Below are positions 43,428 through 53,364 of a stretch of 64,000 nt of DNA, piece after piece; the first letter of the stretch is position 1, and every line of letters begins with the position of its first letter. The translations under genes and the position numbers were made by a program. The notes below the pieces were generated by a model. It had not been told where the DNA came from. It saw nothing but the letters and a program-made list of their open reading frames with translations, and made no database searches. Origin of the DNA: Acinetobacter sp. ANC 4204 (GTDB lineage Bacteria; Pseudomonadota; Gammaproteobacteria; Pseudomonadales; Moraxellaceae); assembly GCF_002135205.1 (NCBI RefSeq), contig NZ_NEFZ01000001.1, positions 434,001 to 498,000 on the forward strand, given 5' to 3'.

Positions 43428-44363
43428 TTAGATTTTAGAAACTAACTCAGGAACAACGGTATTCAAATCACCTACCAACCAGTAATCTGCTACTGCATTG
43501 ATTGGTGCTTCTTCATCTTTGTTGATCGCAACGATCACTTTAGAATCTTTCATACCTGCCAAGTGCTGAATCGCACCAGAGATACCTACAGCGATATACA
43601 GATCAGGTGCAACGATTTTACCTGTTTGACCCACTTGCATGTCGTTTGGAACGAAACCAGCGTCAACCGCAGCGCGTGATGCACCTTGAGCAGCGCCCAA
43701 TTTGTCAGCCAATGGATCAAGAACAGTATGGTAGTTCTCACCTGAACCCACACCACGACCACCTGAAACTACAATACGCGCAGCAGTTAATTCTGGGCGT
43801 TCAGATTTCACGATCTCTTCAGCAACAAACTTAGAGATAGCTGCATCTTTTGCATCACTTACAGCTTCAACTGCAGCAGAACCACCTTCAGCAGCGACAG
43901 GGTCAAATGCTGTACCACGTACAGTACCAACAATGATTGCCTCATCAGACTGAACTGTTGCAATCGCATTACCTGCGTAGATTGGACGTTTGAACGTGTT
44001 TGCAGATTCAACAGCGATGATGTCTGTGATCATGCTTACGTCAAGAAGTGCAGCTACACGTGGAAGAATATTCTTACCTGTTGTAGTTGATGCAGCCAAT
44101 ACGTGTTTGTAACCGCCTTTCGCGATGTCTGCAACCAAAGCAGCAACGTTTTCAGCCAATTGGTTTGCATAAACTGCATTGTCAGCAAGTAATACTTTGC
44201 TTACACCCGCAACTTTTGCAGCAGCATCAGCAACTGCTTGTGCGCCAGAACCTGCAACTAATACAGTGATATCACCACCGATTTTTTGAGCTGCAGCAAC
44301 AACGTTTAAAGTTGCACCATTTAGTGCTTTGTTGTCGTGCTCAGCGATAACTAAAATACTCAT
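43428..44363 (-). CDS. etfA: Electron transfer flavoprotein subunit alpha
   Basis: 311 residues. The N-terminal ETF domain is followed by the C-terminal FAD-binding domain, with ARIVVSGGRGVGSGENY, LGAAQGASRAAVDAGFVPNDMQVGQTGKIVAPDLYIAVGISGAIQHLAGMKDSK (read in parts), and INKDEEAPI. It carries electrons from acyl-CoA dehydrogenases to ETF:quinone oxidoreductase. It follows etfB by 17 bases. Confidence 0.97.
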   Translation of the reverse strand: MSILVIAEHDNKALNGATLNVVAAAQKIGGDITVLVAGSGAQAVADAAAKVAGVSKVLLADNAVYANQLAENVAALVADIAKGGYKHVLAASTTTGKNILPRVAALLDVSMITDIIAVESANTFKRPIYAGNAIATVQSDEAIIVGTVRGTAFDPVAAEGGSAAVEAVSDAKDAAISKFVAEEIVKSERPELTAARIVVSGGRGVGSGENYHTVLDPLADKLGAAQGASRAAVDAGFVPNDMQVGQTGKIVAPDLYIAVGISGAIQHLAGMKDSKVIVAINKDEEAPINAVADYWLVGDLNTVVPELVSKI

Positions 44364-44380
44364 GATTTTATCCTTCTGTA

Positions 44381-45133
44381 TTAGATCACTTTCGCTTCAT
44401 TTTTTAGTTTTTCTACAAGCTCGTCTACAGACTTCACTTGTACACCAGCTTTACGTTCAGCAGGTGCTTCAACTTTAACTGTTTTCAGTTTAGTTGTTGT
44501 CGTAACACCAAAATCAGCAGGCGACTTTGTATCAAGCGGTTTTTTACGCGCTTTCATGATGTTTGGAAGAGCAGCATAGCGTGGCTCGTTCAAACGTAAG
44601 TCAGTCGTGATGATTGCTGGAAGTGTAAGCTCAACAGTTTGTAAACCACCGTCGATTTCACGCGTTACTTGTACTTTATCGCCATCAACTTTAACTTCAG
44701 AAGCAAAAGTACCTTGACCTGCACCTAGAAGTGCGCCAAGCATTTGACCCACTTGGTTAGAGTCATCATCAATTGCTTGCTTACCAAGAAGAATCAACTG
44801 AGGTTGTTCAGCGTCAACAACGCCTTTCAACACTTTCGCAATTTCTAAAGCACCCAGTTGGCTGTCATCAGCTTCAACCAAGATACCACGGTCAGCACCA
44901 AGCGCCATTGCAGAACGAATCTGTTCTTGCGCTTCTTTAGGACCAATAGAAACAACAACGATTTCTGAAACAGTTCCTTTTTCTTTTAAGCGAACCGCTT
45001 CTTCCACTGCGATTTCACAGAATGGGTTAATTGACATTTTAACGTTTGTTAAGTCAACACCACTGTTGTCCGGCTTAACGCGAACTTTAACGTTGGCATC
45101 AACCACACGTTTTACAGCAACAAGAGCCTTCAT
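44381..45133 (-). CDS. etfB: Electron transfer flavoprotein subunit beta
   Basis: 250 residues. The start [22 protein letters not shown], the [21 protein letters not shown] motif, [22 protein letters not shown] and the ETF-beta signature [33 protein letters not shown] (in part) are clear. It binds AMP and forms the ETF dimer with etfA directly downstream. Confidence 0.97.
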   Translation of the reverse strand: MKALVAVKRVVDANVKVRVKPDNSGVDLTNVKMSINPFCEIAVEEAVRLKEKGTVSEIVVVSIGPKEAQEQIRSAMALGADRGILVEADDSQLGALEIAKVLKGVVDAEQPQLILLGKQAIDDDSNQVGQMLGALLGAGQGTFASEVKVDGDKVQVTREIDGGLQTVELTLPAIITTDLRLNEPRYAALPNIMKARKKPLDTKSPADFGVTTTTKLKTVKVEAPAERKAGVQVKSVDELVEKLKNEAKVI

Positions 45134-45581
45134 GTAATCCTCGGCTGTTTTAGCAAATGTAAATGTTGAGAAAAGTTAGTTTAACTCTTCACTTAAATTT
45201 TTTTAGGTGCCCTATCTTGCAATGTGTACGGCATTTCGGTCAAGTCACAATTCATCAAAGAGCTGTAAAAATGCGTAATTTTAGCTGAACGTCGCGTTCA
45301 TACTTTTTTATACGCAGTTTATTTGCACAAAATCATACATATATTAAGGATTGATTTTTATTATGTTTTTATTTGATTTGTATTATTGGCAGATCTGATT
45401 TCTTTTCTGCGAATTTGCTTCAACTACGAGTTATTGACTGTCTGTTCACATCTTTGTCTTGGTGTTGAAATTTGTCATTTAAGATAGAAATGCTTTCGAG
45501 TAAATTAAAGTCACACTCTCTGCATTTCCACATCACATCATATAAGCTATTTATGACGCTTTATTGAAAGCGCAATTAAAA
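45134..45581. other. Gene-free stretch upstream of etfB
   Basis: About 450 bp. Contains the etfBA promoter region; no gene or repeat was recognised. Confidence 0.35.
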
Positions 45582-45608
45582 AAAAGCATGTCATTCAGAC
45601 ATGCTTTT
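45582..45608 (-). terminator. Terminator after the lysE-family gene
   Basis: AAAAGCATGTC-ATTCA-GACATGCTTTT stem (27 bases) with a T-run on the minus strand. Confidence 0.85.
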
Positions 45609-45617
45609 GATCTCAGC

Positions 45618-46223
45618 TTAGTTCACAATGAGCCATGTTGCAGCCAAAGCCAACAAACTTCCAGAAGTGCCATCAATCCATTTTTGTTTACGCGCATCTA
45701 TTTGAGACTTCTGTGTGATTTTTGCAAAAACAAAGCTCAAACTACAGTACACCACAAAAATCATAGCAATAAACAGCAAAGAAAGGATCAGGCCTTGGCT
45801 AACTGTATGACCTGACTTATCTATAAATTGCGGTAAAATTGCAAAGTAAATCAACATTCCCTTAGGGTTTAATAGCGCGGTAAAAAAGCCTTTTTTGATT
45901 GGATTACGTTCCACTTGACGTTCCAGTTGCAGTTTTTTGCTACTAAACACTGACTTTAATAAACCAAAGGCCAAATACAATAAATAGCCAATTCCTAACC
46001 AACGAATAGTTTCAAACAAAACAGGAAACGATACAATAATGGCTGCAATACCCAAAGCCACTAAAATGGAATGGAGTAAGTAGCCTGTACACACGCCAAC
46101 TGTTGCCATCATGCCTGCTTTTGCATCTTTGCCCATGACTTGAGACAGAATAAATAACATATCTGGCCCAGGTGTAAAAATCAGTGGCAGCACTGTGAGT
46201 GCAAAGAGTACATATACAGACAT
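45618..46223 (-). CDS. LysE/RhtB-family amino acid exporter
   Basis: 201 residues with about six helices. Family signatures are LIFTPGPDMLFILSQVMGKDAKAGMMATVGVCTGYLLHSI (in part), IRWLGIGYLLYLAFGLL and FFTALLNPKGMLIYFAILPQFI. It exports amino acids or homoserine-type compounds. It is divergent from an Lrp-type regulator across 114 bp, the classic arrangement of an exporter with its regulator. Confidence 0.9.
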   Translation of the reverse strand: MSVYVLFALTVLPLIFTPGPDMLFILSQVMGKDAKAGMMATVGVCTGYLLHSILVALGIAAIIVSFPVLFETIRWLGIGYLLYLAFGLLKSVFSSKKLQLERQVERNPIKKGFFTALLNPKGMLIYFAILPQFIDKSGHTVSQGLILSLLFIAMIFVVYCSLSFVFAKITQKSQIDARKQKWIDGTSGSLLALAATWLIVN

Positions 46224-46337
46224 TTCCTTTCCCCTTTCATGTTTTAGAAAGTGAAAATTAGTATGTGCGAAATATTACAAAATTGGCTTTCAATTTATTC
46301 TATAATAAAACGTATTTTTCAAATTATATTCTAAGAT

Positions 46338-46832
46338 ATGAAACAATCACCAAAGTCTGTGCGTATAAAACTTGATCGTATTGATAAAAATATCATTCGC
46401 TATTTGCAAGACAATGGCCGTATTCAAAATAATGACCTAGCCCGTGAAATTGGCCTTTCACCCTCATCGTGTTTAAGACGTGTCAAACTTTTAGAAGAAG
46501 CAGGTGTCATTCAAAACTATACAACTGTGGTCGACCCGCAAAAAATTGGTCTGCAATTGATTCTGTTTTCACGTATTTGGTTGGTGGGACAGGATGCGGA
46601 AACCATTGATACTTTTATTGAGGCAATGAAAGAACTCCCTCAAGTTATGGAATGCTACATTATTTTAGGAGAATGCGATGCAATGCTGAAAGTCGTGGTA
46701 CCTGATTTAGAAAGCTATCGCAAATTTCAATCGACACATTTAACTAAAAAGAATGGCATTACCAGTGTCAAAACAGACCTGCCTAGCCAAATTATTAAGC
46801 AAAGTTTTCAACTCCCGCTTGATGAAATTTGA
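46338..46832 (+). CDS. Lrp/AsnC-family transcriptional regulator
   Basis: 164 residues. N-terminal HTH (about 10-60, KLDRIDKNIIRYLQDNGRIQNNDLAREIGLSPSSCLRRVKLLEEAGVI, read in parts) and C-terminal RAM domain (VMECYIILGECDAMLKVVVPDLESYRKFQ), which senses amino acids. It likely controls the divergent LysE-type gene. Its stop codon overlaps the start of a broken acetyltransferase gene. Confidence 0.92.
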   Translation: MKQSPKSVRIKLDRIDKNIIRYLQDNGRIQNNDLAREIGLSPSSCLRRVKLLEEAGVIQNYTTVVDPQKIGLQLILFSRIWLVGQDAETIDTFIEAMKELPQVMECYIILGECDAMLKVVVPDLESYRKFQSTHLTKKNGITSVKTDLPSQIIKQSFQLPLDEI

Positions 46833-47436
46833 TGACCAGGTCAAAACCTTTTAGCATTGAAACTCAGCGTTTACGCTGAAGATCATGGCATGCAAATGAT
46901 TTTGATGCGTTTGCAAAGTTAAATGCCGATGCCCAAGTGATAGGTTATTTTCCAAGTCCGCTCACGCAAACAGAAAACGATGCCCTTGCGCCAACATTTC
47001 AACAATTCATCAATCAAAATGGTTGGGCTTTTGAGCGGTTGAATTGAAGTACAAGCGAAAGTTTATTGGATATACAGGTTTACATATTCAACCTGAACGC
47101 TTTGATTTTTCACCTTGTATTAAAATCAGTTGGCAATTTGATCCAAAGTTTTGGCATCAAGGTTATGCAACTGAAGCGGCACAGGCTTGCTTATTTTTTG
47201 CTTTTTCTATTTTAAAATTAAATGAAATCGTTGCCTTTACCGCAGTTCAGGACATAGCTTCTGAAGCCATGATGAAACGTCTGGCCATGCAACATCGTGG
47301 CTATTTTAATCATCCAAAACTCGATCAAAACAGCCCGCTATTTGAGCATACACTCTATAGCATTAAGCCAACTGACTTTCTAAAAAATCACGATGAATAT
47401 GACTTAAATCAATCAATTCATATTGTTCAAGATTAA
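46832..47436 (+). pseudogene. GNAT acetyltransferase (RimJ/RimL-like), disrupted
   Basis: The reading frame from the ATG at 46832 gives SIETQRLR, then an in-frame TGA, then RSWHANDFDAFAKLNADAQVIGYFPSPLTQTENDALAPTFQQFINQNGW, all expected GNAT N-terminal features. After GWAF the frame is lost by a one-base deletion near 47030. A neighbouring frame continues AVELKYKRKFIGYTGLHIQ...WHQGYATEAAQACLFFAF, with the acetyl-CoA-binding GYATEA motif, to a stop at 47436. The last 74 bases overlap the opposite gene. Likely recently inactivated. Confidence 0.82.
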
Positions 47437-47734
47437 AAATTTTCCAGACTTCAAGAAAGTCCTCTTTCAAATCAATGCTATTTGATGGCTGAGTTGTTGC
47501 TTGCCACTGTAAATCAGAAATCCAAAGATAATATTGTCCAGTTTCTGGATTGAACGCCTGAACTTTACCCGCAGCATTAACCCCTTGAACAAATGCATTT
47601 TCAGGCAGTACTGGCTCAATATTGGCTAAACTAATTTCAACAAAGTGTTTAACTTGACGTAGTCCATAACCCGCAAAAATATCTTTTTGCGCTGAACTAA
47701 GTTGATCATACTTTGCTTGTATATCTGAAATCAT
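47363..47734 (-). CDS. Conserved hypothetical protein
   Basis: 123 residues, soluble, with no recognisable domain. It contains IQAKYDQLSSAQKDIFAGYGLRQVKHFVE and FVQGVNAAGKVQAFNPETGQYYLWISDLQW. Its 3' end overlaps the end of the GNAT pseudogene on the other strand by 74 bases. Function unknown. Confidence 0.75.
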   Translation of the reverse strand: MISDIQAKYDQLSSAQKDIFAGYGLRQVKHFVEISLANIEPVLPENAFVQGVNAAGKVQAFNPETGQYYLWISDLQWQATTQPSNSIDLKEDFLEVWKIFNLEQYELIDLSHIHRDFLESQLA

Positions 47735-48075
47735 CTACTGACCTATATTCACACTTGTCATTTTCAATATAAGCTTAAAGTCACCATTTTTCTGAACAGG
47801 GAACAACAAGCCAATCCTATTTTTAAGTTTATACTCTAATTTTTGCTAAATGATTATTCTACAAAAGTTCATAATAGTGTTTTTTCGAGTTAAGCGCAGT
47901 CACCAAATGGGTTTATTTCAATGATTACAAAGCAAAAATAATGCCGAATTTTTTATTAATATTCTGCTTTTTTTGTATCCACTTTATTCTTAGCTCACTT
48001 AAATCAACTTTTGGCTGAAAACATTCAACGAAATATTACCAAACTTTTGTGACTTTATTTTTAAAAACCAATGCA
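47735..48075. other. Gene-free stretch upstream of the 123-residue hypothetical gene
   Basis: About 340 bp of AT-rich sequence; no gene, repeat or clear terminator for xerC seen. Confidence 0.35.
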
Positions 48076-49002
48076 CTAATTTTTAGATTTCTGCTGTGCT
48101 CTGGGATGCGTCTGGTCATACACCTGCGCTAGGCGGTCAAAATCAACATGCGTATAAATTTGTGTAGTACTTAAATTACTATGCCCTAGCATTTCCTGCA
48201 CCGCGCGTAAGTCACCACTATTTGACAGCATGTGACTGGCAAAACAGTGCCTGAGTAAGTGCGGATGCAGATCAATATTTACCCCTGCACGCTGTGCTTG
48301 AAACTTGACCCGATTTTCAATCTGGCGCATCCCCAAAGGATTGCCCTTTTGTGTAATAAAAACTTGTGCATCAGGAACAAAGTCCCCATTCCACAGTGGA
48401 TAAATGCTTAGCCATTTCATCACTGCCTCTTTGGCTTTAGAACCAAATGGCACGACTCTAGTTTTATTCCCTTTACCTGTAATACGTAGTAACTGTCGAT
48501 TGAAATCAATATCTTTAATTCTTAAGCCTTGTACTTCTGCTAGGCGTAATCCACTGGCATAGAGCAACTCAAGCAATGCTTTGTCGCGGTACCACATTTG
48601 CTGTTCGACTTCTTTTTCAGGTAAAGCCTGATCCAAAATTTGATTGATGGTTTCAATATCGACCAAGCCCGGTAAAGGACGTGGTTTACGTTTAAGCTGA
48701 AAGTCATCACTAGGATTAAAAGCCAAATATTGCCCTTGCTCAGCCCATTTCATAAATTGACGAATCGCAGACAACATCCGCTGTAAACTGCTAGAACTAA
48801 GTTGTTGATGTTCAACTTTTTGTGCCACATATTCACGCAAATCGGTTGCTTCAACATCATTAAGTTGAAGTTTTTTCTGCTCACAGAACAGTAAAAAATC
48901 AGACACATCACGCTCATAAGCCTGCAAAGTATGCACAGACTGGTTTTGTATTTCTCGTTGTTTTAACCACATCGCGAGCAGTTGCATGGGCTCCAAGGTC
49001 AC
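48076..49002 (-). CDS. xerC: Tyrosine recombinase XerC
   Basis: 308 residues. The N-terminal SAM-like DNA-binding domain is followed by the catalytic domain with Arg in YASGLRLAEVQGL, Lys in ITGKGNKTRVVPFG, HxxR in HPHLLRHCFASHML, and the nucleophile Tyr in GHSNLSTTQIYTHVD. It resolves chromosome dimers at dif with XerD. Its place in the lptM-lysA-dapF-xerC cluster supports XerC over XerD. Confidence 0.95.
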   Translation of the reverse strand: MTLEPMQLLAMWLKQREIQNQSVHTLQAYERDVSDFLLFCEQKKLQLNDVEATDLREYVAQKVEHQQLSSSSLQRMLSAIRQFMKWAEQGQYLAFNPSDDFQLKRKPRPLPGLVDIETINQILDQALPEKEVEQQMWYRDKALLELLYASGLRLAEVQGLRIKDIDFNRQLLRITGKGNKTRVVPFGSKAKEAVMKWLSIYPLWNGDFVPDAQVFITQKGNPLGMRQIENRVKFQAQRAGVNIDLHPHLLRHCFASHMLSNSGDLRAVQEMLGHSNLSTTQIYTHVDFDRLAQVYDQTHPRAQQKSKN

Positions 49003-49096
49003 AAATCGCCTCTATTGTTCAGTCAAATAAAGAATGCTTATATTTTGCATAGTAACACTGTCTAAGCTTTTTAGATGTGTCTTTCATTTTGCATAA

Positions 49097-49122
49097 AAAA
49101 GCACTGACGAATCAGTGCTTCT
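49097..49122 (-). terminator. Terminator after dapF
   Basis: AAGCACTGA-TTCG-TCAGTGCTT stem with a T-run on the minus strand. Confidence 0.85.
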
Positions 49123-49136
49123 TATGTGAGTCTCAA

Positions 49137-49982
49137 TTAGTTTTGGTAATAACTCAGATCAATACGTCCTTCGTAGACATTTGCGGTTGGACCTGTCATC
49201 CAAACCACATCGCCGTCACGCCATTCGATATGTAACTTACCACCAGCTAGCTCGATCTCAACTGATGGGGCTAGTAAGCCACGGCGCATACCAGAAACTG
49301 CTGCGGCGCATGCCCCTGTACCACATGCAAGTGTTTCGCCTACGCCACGCTCGAACACACGCAAACGCGCATGTTTTTCATCAATAATCTGCATAAAACC
49401 AGCATTGACACGTTGTGGAAAACGCTCATGTGACTCCACCTGAGGACCAATCCTTGCAACATCAGCTCTAATCACATCAGGAACAATAGTGACTGCATGC
49501 GGATTACCCATGTTGACCACATCAATTGTAAGCTGTTCATCATTTGCCAAAGCAATGTCATACAAAGCTTCAGGCGCATCCGCAATAAATGGAATTTCCT
49601 GCGGCAAAAATTTTGGATAGCCCATGTTCACCCGCACCCAGCCATTTTGGCCGAGTTCAGGTTCCACAATTCCTGCTTTGGTTTGTACTTTAATCTTGGT
49701 TTTCGTGGTCAATTGACGCTCATGCACAAAGCGGGCAAAACAGCGAACCCCGTTACCACACTGTTCAACTTCAGAACCATCGGCATTAAAAATGCGATAT
49801 TTGAAGTCAACATTGGGTAAGTCAGGTGGTTCAACAATCAAAAGCTGATCAAACCCGATGCCAAAATGACGGTCAGCCAAACGTTGAATCGTTACCGTAT
49901 CCAAAAAAGCTCTTTGGCTAATGAGGTCAACCACCATAAAGTCATTGCCTAGACCATGCATTTTGGTAAATTCTAAAAACAT
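49137..49982 (-). CDS. dapF: Diaminopimelate epimerase
   Basis: 281 residues from the second ATG at 49982, which is well spaced from AAGGA and gives the usual [15 protein letters not shown] start. The two catalytic Cys are in [14 protein letters not shown] and [12 protein letters not shown]. It converts LL-DAP to meso-DAP for lysine and peptidoglycan. It follows lysA directly; its product is the LysA substrate. Confidence 0.97.
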   Translation of the reverse strand: MFLEFTKMHGLGNDFMVVDLISQRAFLDTVTIQRLADRHFGIGFDQLLIVEPPDLPNVDFKYRIFNADGSEVEQCGNGVRCFARFVHERQLTTKTKIKVQTKAGIVEPELGQNGWVRVNMGYPKFLPQEIPFIADAPEALYDIALANDEQLTIDVVNMGNPHAVTIVPDVIRADVARIGPQVESHERFPQRVNAGFMQIIDEKHARLRVFERGVGETLACGTGACAAAVSGMRRGLLAPSVEIELAGGKLHIEWRDGDVVWMTGPTANVYEGRIDLSYYQN

Positions 49983-49987
49983 CTGCA

Positions 49988-51238
49988 TTATCCTTCAGGC
50001 AATAAACGTTCTTTATCCCAAAGTGACTCAATGGTTTCACGCTCACGAATCAAATGCGCTTGATCACCATCCACCATCACCTCAGCAGCTCTGCCACGAC
50101 TGTTATAGTTTGAGCTCATGGCAAAACCATAGGCTCCGGCACCCAATACAGCAAGCAGGTCATTTTCTTTCAGTGCAAGCATGCGCTCTTTACCTAAGAA
50201 GTCACCCGTTTCACAAATCGCCCCAACCACATCCCACGCTTGTTCCTCAACATCCGAACGAGGTGTAACGGGCTGAATATCCATCCACGCCTCATACAAC
50301 GCAGGACGAATCAAGTCATTCATAGCTGCATCAATAATGGCAAAGTTACGATGCACAGTCGGCTTCAATAAATCAACTTTGGTCAGTAACACACCTGCAT
50401 TTGCAGAAATACTACGTCCTGGCTCCATATACACTTTCAAACCTAATTTTTCTAAAGCAGGCTTCATTGCATTGGCATATTCAAACACAGTTGGTGGGAC
50501 TTCATCTTTATAAGTCACGCCTAAACCACCACCAATGTCGATATGTTTCAACTGAATGCCCATCGCTTTCAGTTGATTGATCATCAAAATCATACGATCT
50601 AAGGCATCAACAAAAGGTTGTGTCTCAGTCAACTGTGAACCAATATGGCAGTCAATCCCAATAATCTCTAAATTCGGTAGGGTTGCAGCATAGGCATAGG
50701 TTTCAAAGACCGCATCAGACGGAATTCCAAATTTATTTTCTTTCAAGCCTGTTGAAATATAAGGATGCGTTTTCGCATCTACATCTGGATTAACGCGCAG
50801 TGAAATCGGTGCTTTTTTGCCGAGCTTGGCTGCAACTTTTTGAATCCGATCCAACTCTGCATAAGACTCGACATTGAAGCATGCAATACCCACTTCTAAG
50901 GCTTTTTGAACGTCTGCTTCAGTTTTACCTAAACCCGAAAATACGATTTTAGAAGCATCACCACCAGCTTTTAGCACTCGAGCCAGTTCCCCACCCGTCA
51001 CAATGTCAAAACCAGCACCCAGCTTCGCAAGAACATTCAATACTGCAATGTTTGAGTTCGACTTGACCGCAAAGCAAATTTGATGATCAATAAAATCAAA
51101 AGCACGATCCATTTCTGTGTAATGCTTTTCAAAAGTGGCCTTTGAATAAACATACAGTGGCGTACCAAATTGCTGCGCAAGCTGTTGCAGTGAGCATTGC
51201 TCGGCCTGCAAAACCCCATGATTGCGGGTAAAACTCAT
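49988..51238 (-). CDS. lysA: Diaminopimelate decarboxylase
   Basis: 416 residues. The PLP lysine is in [52 protein letters not shown] and [11 protein letters not shown] are typical of the type III-fold decarboxylases. It makes L-lysine from meso-DAP. Its gene order with lptM upstream and dapF downstream is common in gammaproteobacteria. Confidence 0.97.
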   Translation of the reverse strand: MSFTRNHGVLQAEQCSLQQLAQQFGTPLYVYSKATFEKHYTEMDRAFDFIDHQICFAVKSNSNIAVLNVLAKLGAGFDIVTGGELARVLKAGGDASKIVFSGLGKTEADVQKALEVGIACFNVESYAELDRIQKVAAKLGKKAPISLRVNPDVDAKTHPYISTGLKENKFGIPSDAVFETYAYAATLPNLEIIGIDCHIGSQLTETQPFVDALDRMILMINQLKAMGIQLKHIDIGGGLGVTYKDEVPPTVFEYANAMKPALEKLGLKVYMEPGRSISANAGVLLTKVDLLKPTVHRNFAIIDAAMNDLIRPALYEAWMDIQPVTPRSDVEEQAWDVVGAICETGDFLGKERMLALKENDLLAVLGAGAYGFAMSSNYNSRGRAAEVMVDGDQAHLIRERETIESLWDKERLLPEG

Positions 51239-51270
51239 GAATGTATCCTTTCTATGAAGCGTTTAAGGGA

Positions 51271-51495
51271 TTAAGGTTGATTGGTTTCAACTAAAGGTGC
51301 AGCAAACTCTTGCTTAACGGATGTTGAGTCTTCCTTTTGTGCAACTGGTTTTTCAGCGGCATCTTTATAAAGCAAATATTTTGCCCGTTTGTCGTAGTTT
51401 GGATCATTTGGCATATGTAATGCACCAGATTGACCACAACCAATGAATGCAGTACTCATCACCAAGACACTGATGCAGCAAATGACAGAACGCAT
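51271..51495 (-). CDS. lptM: LptM-like small lipoprotein (YifL family)
   Basis: 74 residues. A signal peptide with Cys20 (STAFIGC) is followed by GQSGALHMPND, the short motif of YifL/LptM lipoproteins, which help the LPS translocon LptDE mature. The rest is low-complexity and polar. It starts the lysA-dapF cluster, as yifL does in E. coli. The lipobox is slightly off consensus (Phe at -3). Confidence 0.8.
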   Translation of the reverse strand: MRSVICCISVLVMSTAFIGCGQSGALHMPNDPNYDKRAKYLLYKDAAEKPVAQKEDSTSVKQEFAAPLVETNQP

Positions 51496-51586
51496 CTGAC
51501 CACCTATTTAATATTTTGAAGAAGTATAACCTGATCAAGAGACATGACCAAACCACTAAGCGCTAAAGATTATAGTGTGTGAAAAA

Positions 51587-51614
51587 AAAACACCAGTTAA
51601 AGACTGGTGTTTTT
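51587..51614 (-). terminator. Terminator after the amino acid permease gene
   Basis: AACACCAGT-TAAAG-ACTGGTGTT stem with long A and T runs on either side. Confidence 0.85.
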
Positions 51615-51628
51615 CTCAATCACAGTGA

Positions 51629-53044
51629 TTATTTATTTTTCGGTTTGTAAAAACCAAAATAACCAATAATTAAAATAATGAACCAAATTGGGCTCACCAT
51701 TAAAGCTTTCATGGTGTCGGCTTCTAAAGACAGCACATAAATCACACCAATGAAGAAAATAATCACAAACCAACAGGTAAATAAACCGCCTGGTAGTTTA
51801 AAGGTTGATTTTGCATGTAATTCTGGACGAGTTTTATAGTAAACAATGTAGCTCCAGATAATCATAATCCAAACACAGATAAACAAAATCGTCGAAAGTG
51901 TGGTTGCCAAAGTAAAGGCTTCAACTGTATTTGGAACAAAATATTGAAGCGCTGCGCCCAACAACAAACACACTGCAGAAAAATACAGTGCATTGGCAGG
52001 AACAGCACGTTTGTTTAAATGACCAAATGCTTTTGGACCTTGCTCTTCACGTGACAAACCAAACAACATGCGCGAAGTTGAAAACACACCACTGTTCATG
52101 GATGACATCACAGAAGACAGCACCACCAAATTCATGATGATGGCAGCAGCAGCAATCCCCGCTTGGCTAAACAAGTTCACAAATGGCGAGACTGTAGGGT
52201 CAATTGTGTTCCATGGAGTCACAGACATCACAATCACTAAAGCCAACACATAGAAAATGATGATACGGATTGGAATCGAGTTGACTGCTTTAGGCAAATT
52301 CTTTTCAGGATCTTTGGTTTCAGCAGCAGTCGTACCTACCAATTCCACCCCAACAAAGGCAAAAATAGCGATTTGGAAACCAGCAAGGAAGCCTGTCACG
52401 CCTGTAGGGAAAATCCCACCATGTGACCAAAGATGCGTAAAGGATGCGACCTCACCTGCTGTTGAGGTAAACCCTGTGAAGATCATCCACAAACCCACAG
52501 CGATGAGCACAACAATTGCAATAATTTTGATCAGTGCAAACCAAAATTCAAGCTCACCAAACAACTTCACCGTCACTAGGTTTAAACCCATGATAAAGAC
52601 TATGGCGGCAATACTGATCATCACCCCTTCACCCGGAGTGAAAGGCAAGCCTCCATTAAAGAACTGCAGGTAATAAATAATGGCTGATAAGTCAGCAATA
52701 CCAATGGTGATCCAACATAACCAGTATGTCCAACCGACAAAATAACCTGCCCACGGCCCAATCAAATCCGTTGAAAAGTCAATAAATGACTTATATTTCA
52801 AGTTCGATAGTAGTAATTCGCCAAGCGCACGCATGACCAAAAACACCATAAAACCAATAATCATGTAGATGATGAGAATAGACGGCCCAGCAAGGCTAAT
52901 GGTCTTCCCCGACCCCATAAAGAGACCTGTACCAATTGCACCGCCAATCGCAATTAATTGTAAATGCCTATTGGACAAACTCCGTTTTAAATCGCCTTGT
53001 TCAGAGGTCGATTCTGTATTTTCTAAACTCATTCTTGATGTCAT
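51629..53044 (-). CDS. cycA: Amino acid permease, D-serine/D-alanine/glycine (CycA) type
   Basis: 471 residues from the ATG at 53044. 12 helices with the APC family start LKRSLSNRHLQLIAIGGAIGTGLFMGSGKTISLAGPS (in part), FAFVGVELVGTTAAETKDPEKNLPKAVNSIPIRI (in part) and MSSMNSGVFSTSRMLFGLS. Closest in pattern to CycA; substrate range is inferred. It lies opposite the AgcS-type symporter, so two amino acid importers are divergently arranged. Confidence 0.87.
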   Translation of the reverse strand: MTSRMSLENTESTSEQGDLKRSLSNRHLQLIAIGGAIGTGLFMGSGKTISLAGPSILIIYMIIGFMVFLVMRALGELLLSNLKYKSFIDFSTDLIGPWAGYFVGWTYWLCWITIGIADLSAIIYYLQFFNGGLPFTPGEGVMISIAAIVFIMGLNLVTVKLFGELEFWFALIKIIAIVVLIAVGLWMIFTGFTSTAGEVASFTHLWSHGGIFPTGVTGFLAGFQIAIFAFVGVELVGTTAAETKDPEKNLPKAVNSIPIRIIIFYVLALVIVMSVTPWNTIDPTVSPFVNLFSQAGIAAAAIIMNLVVLSSVMSSMNSGVFSTSRMLFGLSREEQGPKAFGHLNKRAVPANALYFSAVCLLLGAALQYFVPNTVEAFTLATTLSTILFICVWIMIIWSYIVYYKTRPELHAKSTFKLPGGLFTCWFVIIFFIGVIYVLSLEADTMKALMVSPIWFIILIIGYFGFYKPKNK

Positions 53045-53364
53045 CTTATATATCCAACCGCCAAAATTACCCGAAAAAAACACAAAAATAAAAACAAAAT
53101 TGCATTAATCTATTTTTTCAACATATTTTGAAAAGTTAATTAATTTTTCTTATATTTCCCTTGAAATAAATCATGCTCCAAGGGCTGTTCAGAAAAAAAT
53201 CTCAAAATGCTTGTCAAAAAATAAATTCCATGCAACAAATAGACCAAGACTAAAAAAGACAAGAAATCGTGCAGGATGCATGACTATGGCATATCAATTG
53301 CTTAATAAAACTCAAATTTTTTATAGAAATTTCAAGTTTTAAAACATAGAGGATCAAAAGAAAA
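53045..53364. other. Divergent intergenic region between two amino acid transporters
   Basis: About 320 bp, AT-rich. It must hold promoters for both genes, but no clear -35/-10 pair or operator could be fixed. Confidence 0.35.

Noticed and set aside
52257-52673. 138-codon plus-strand ORF inside the CycA-type permease
   Set aside because: Antisense shadow of a membrane protein gene; no start signal.
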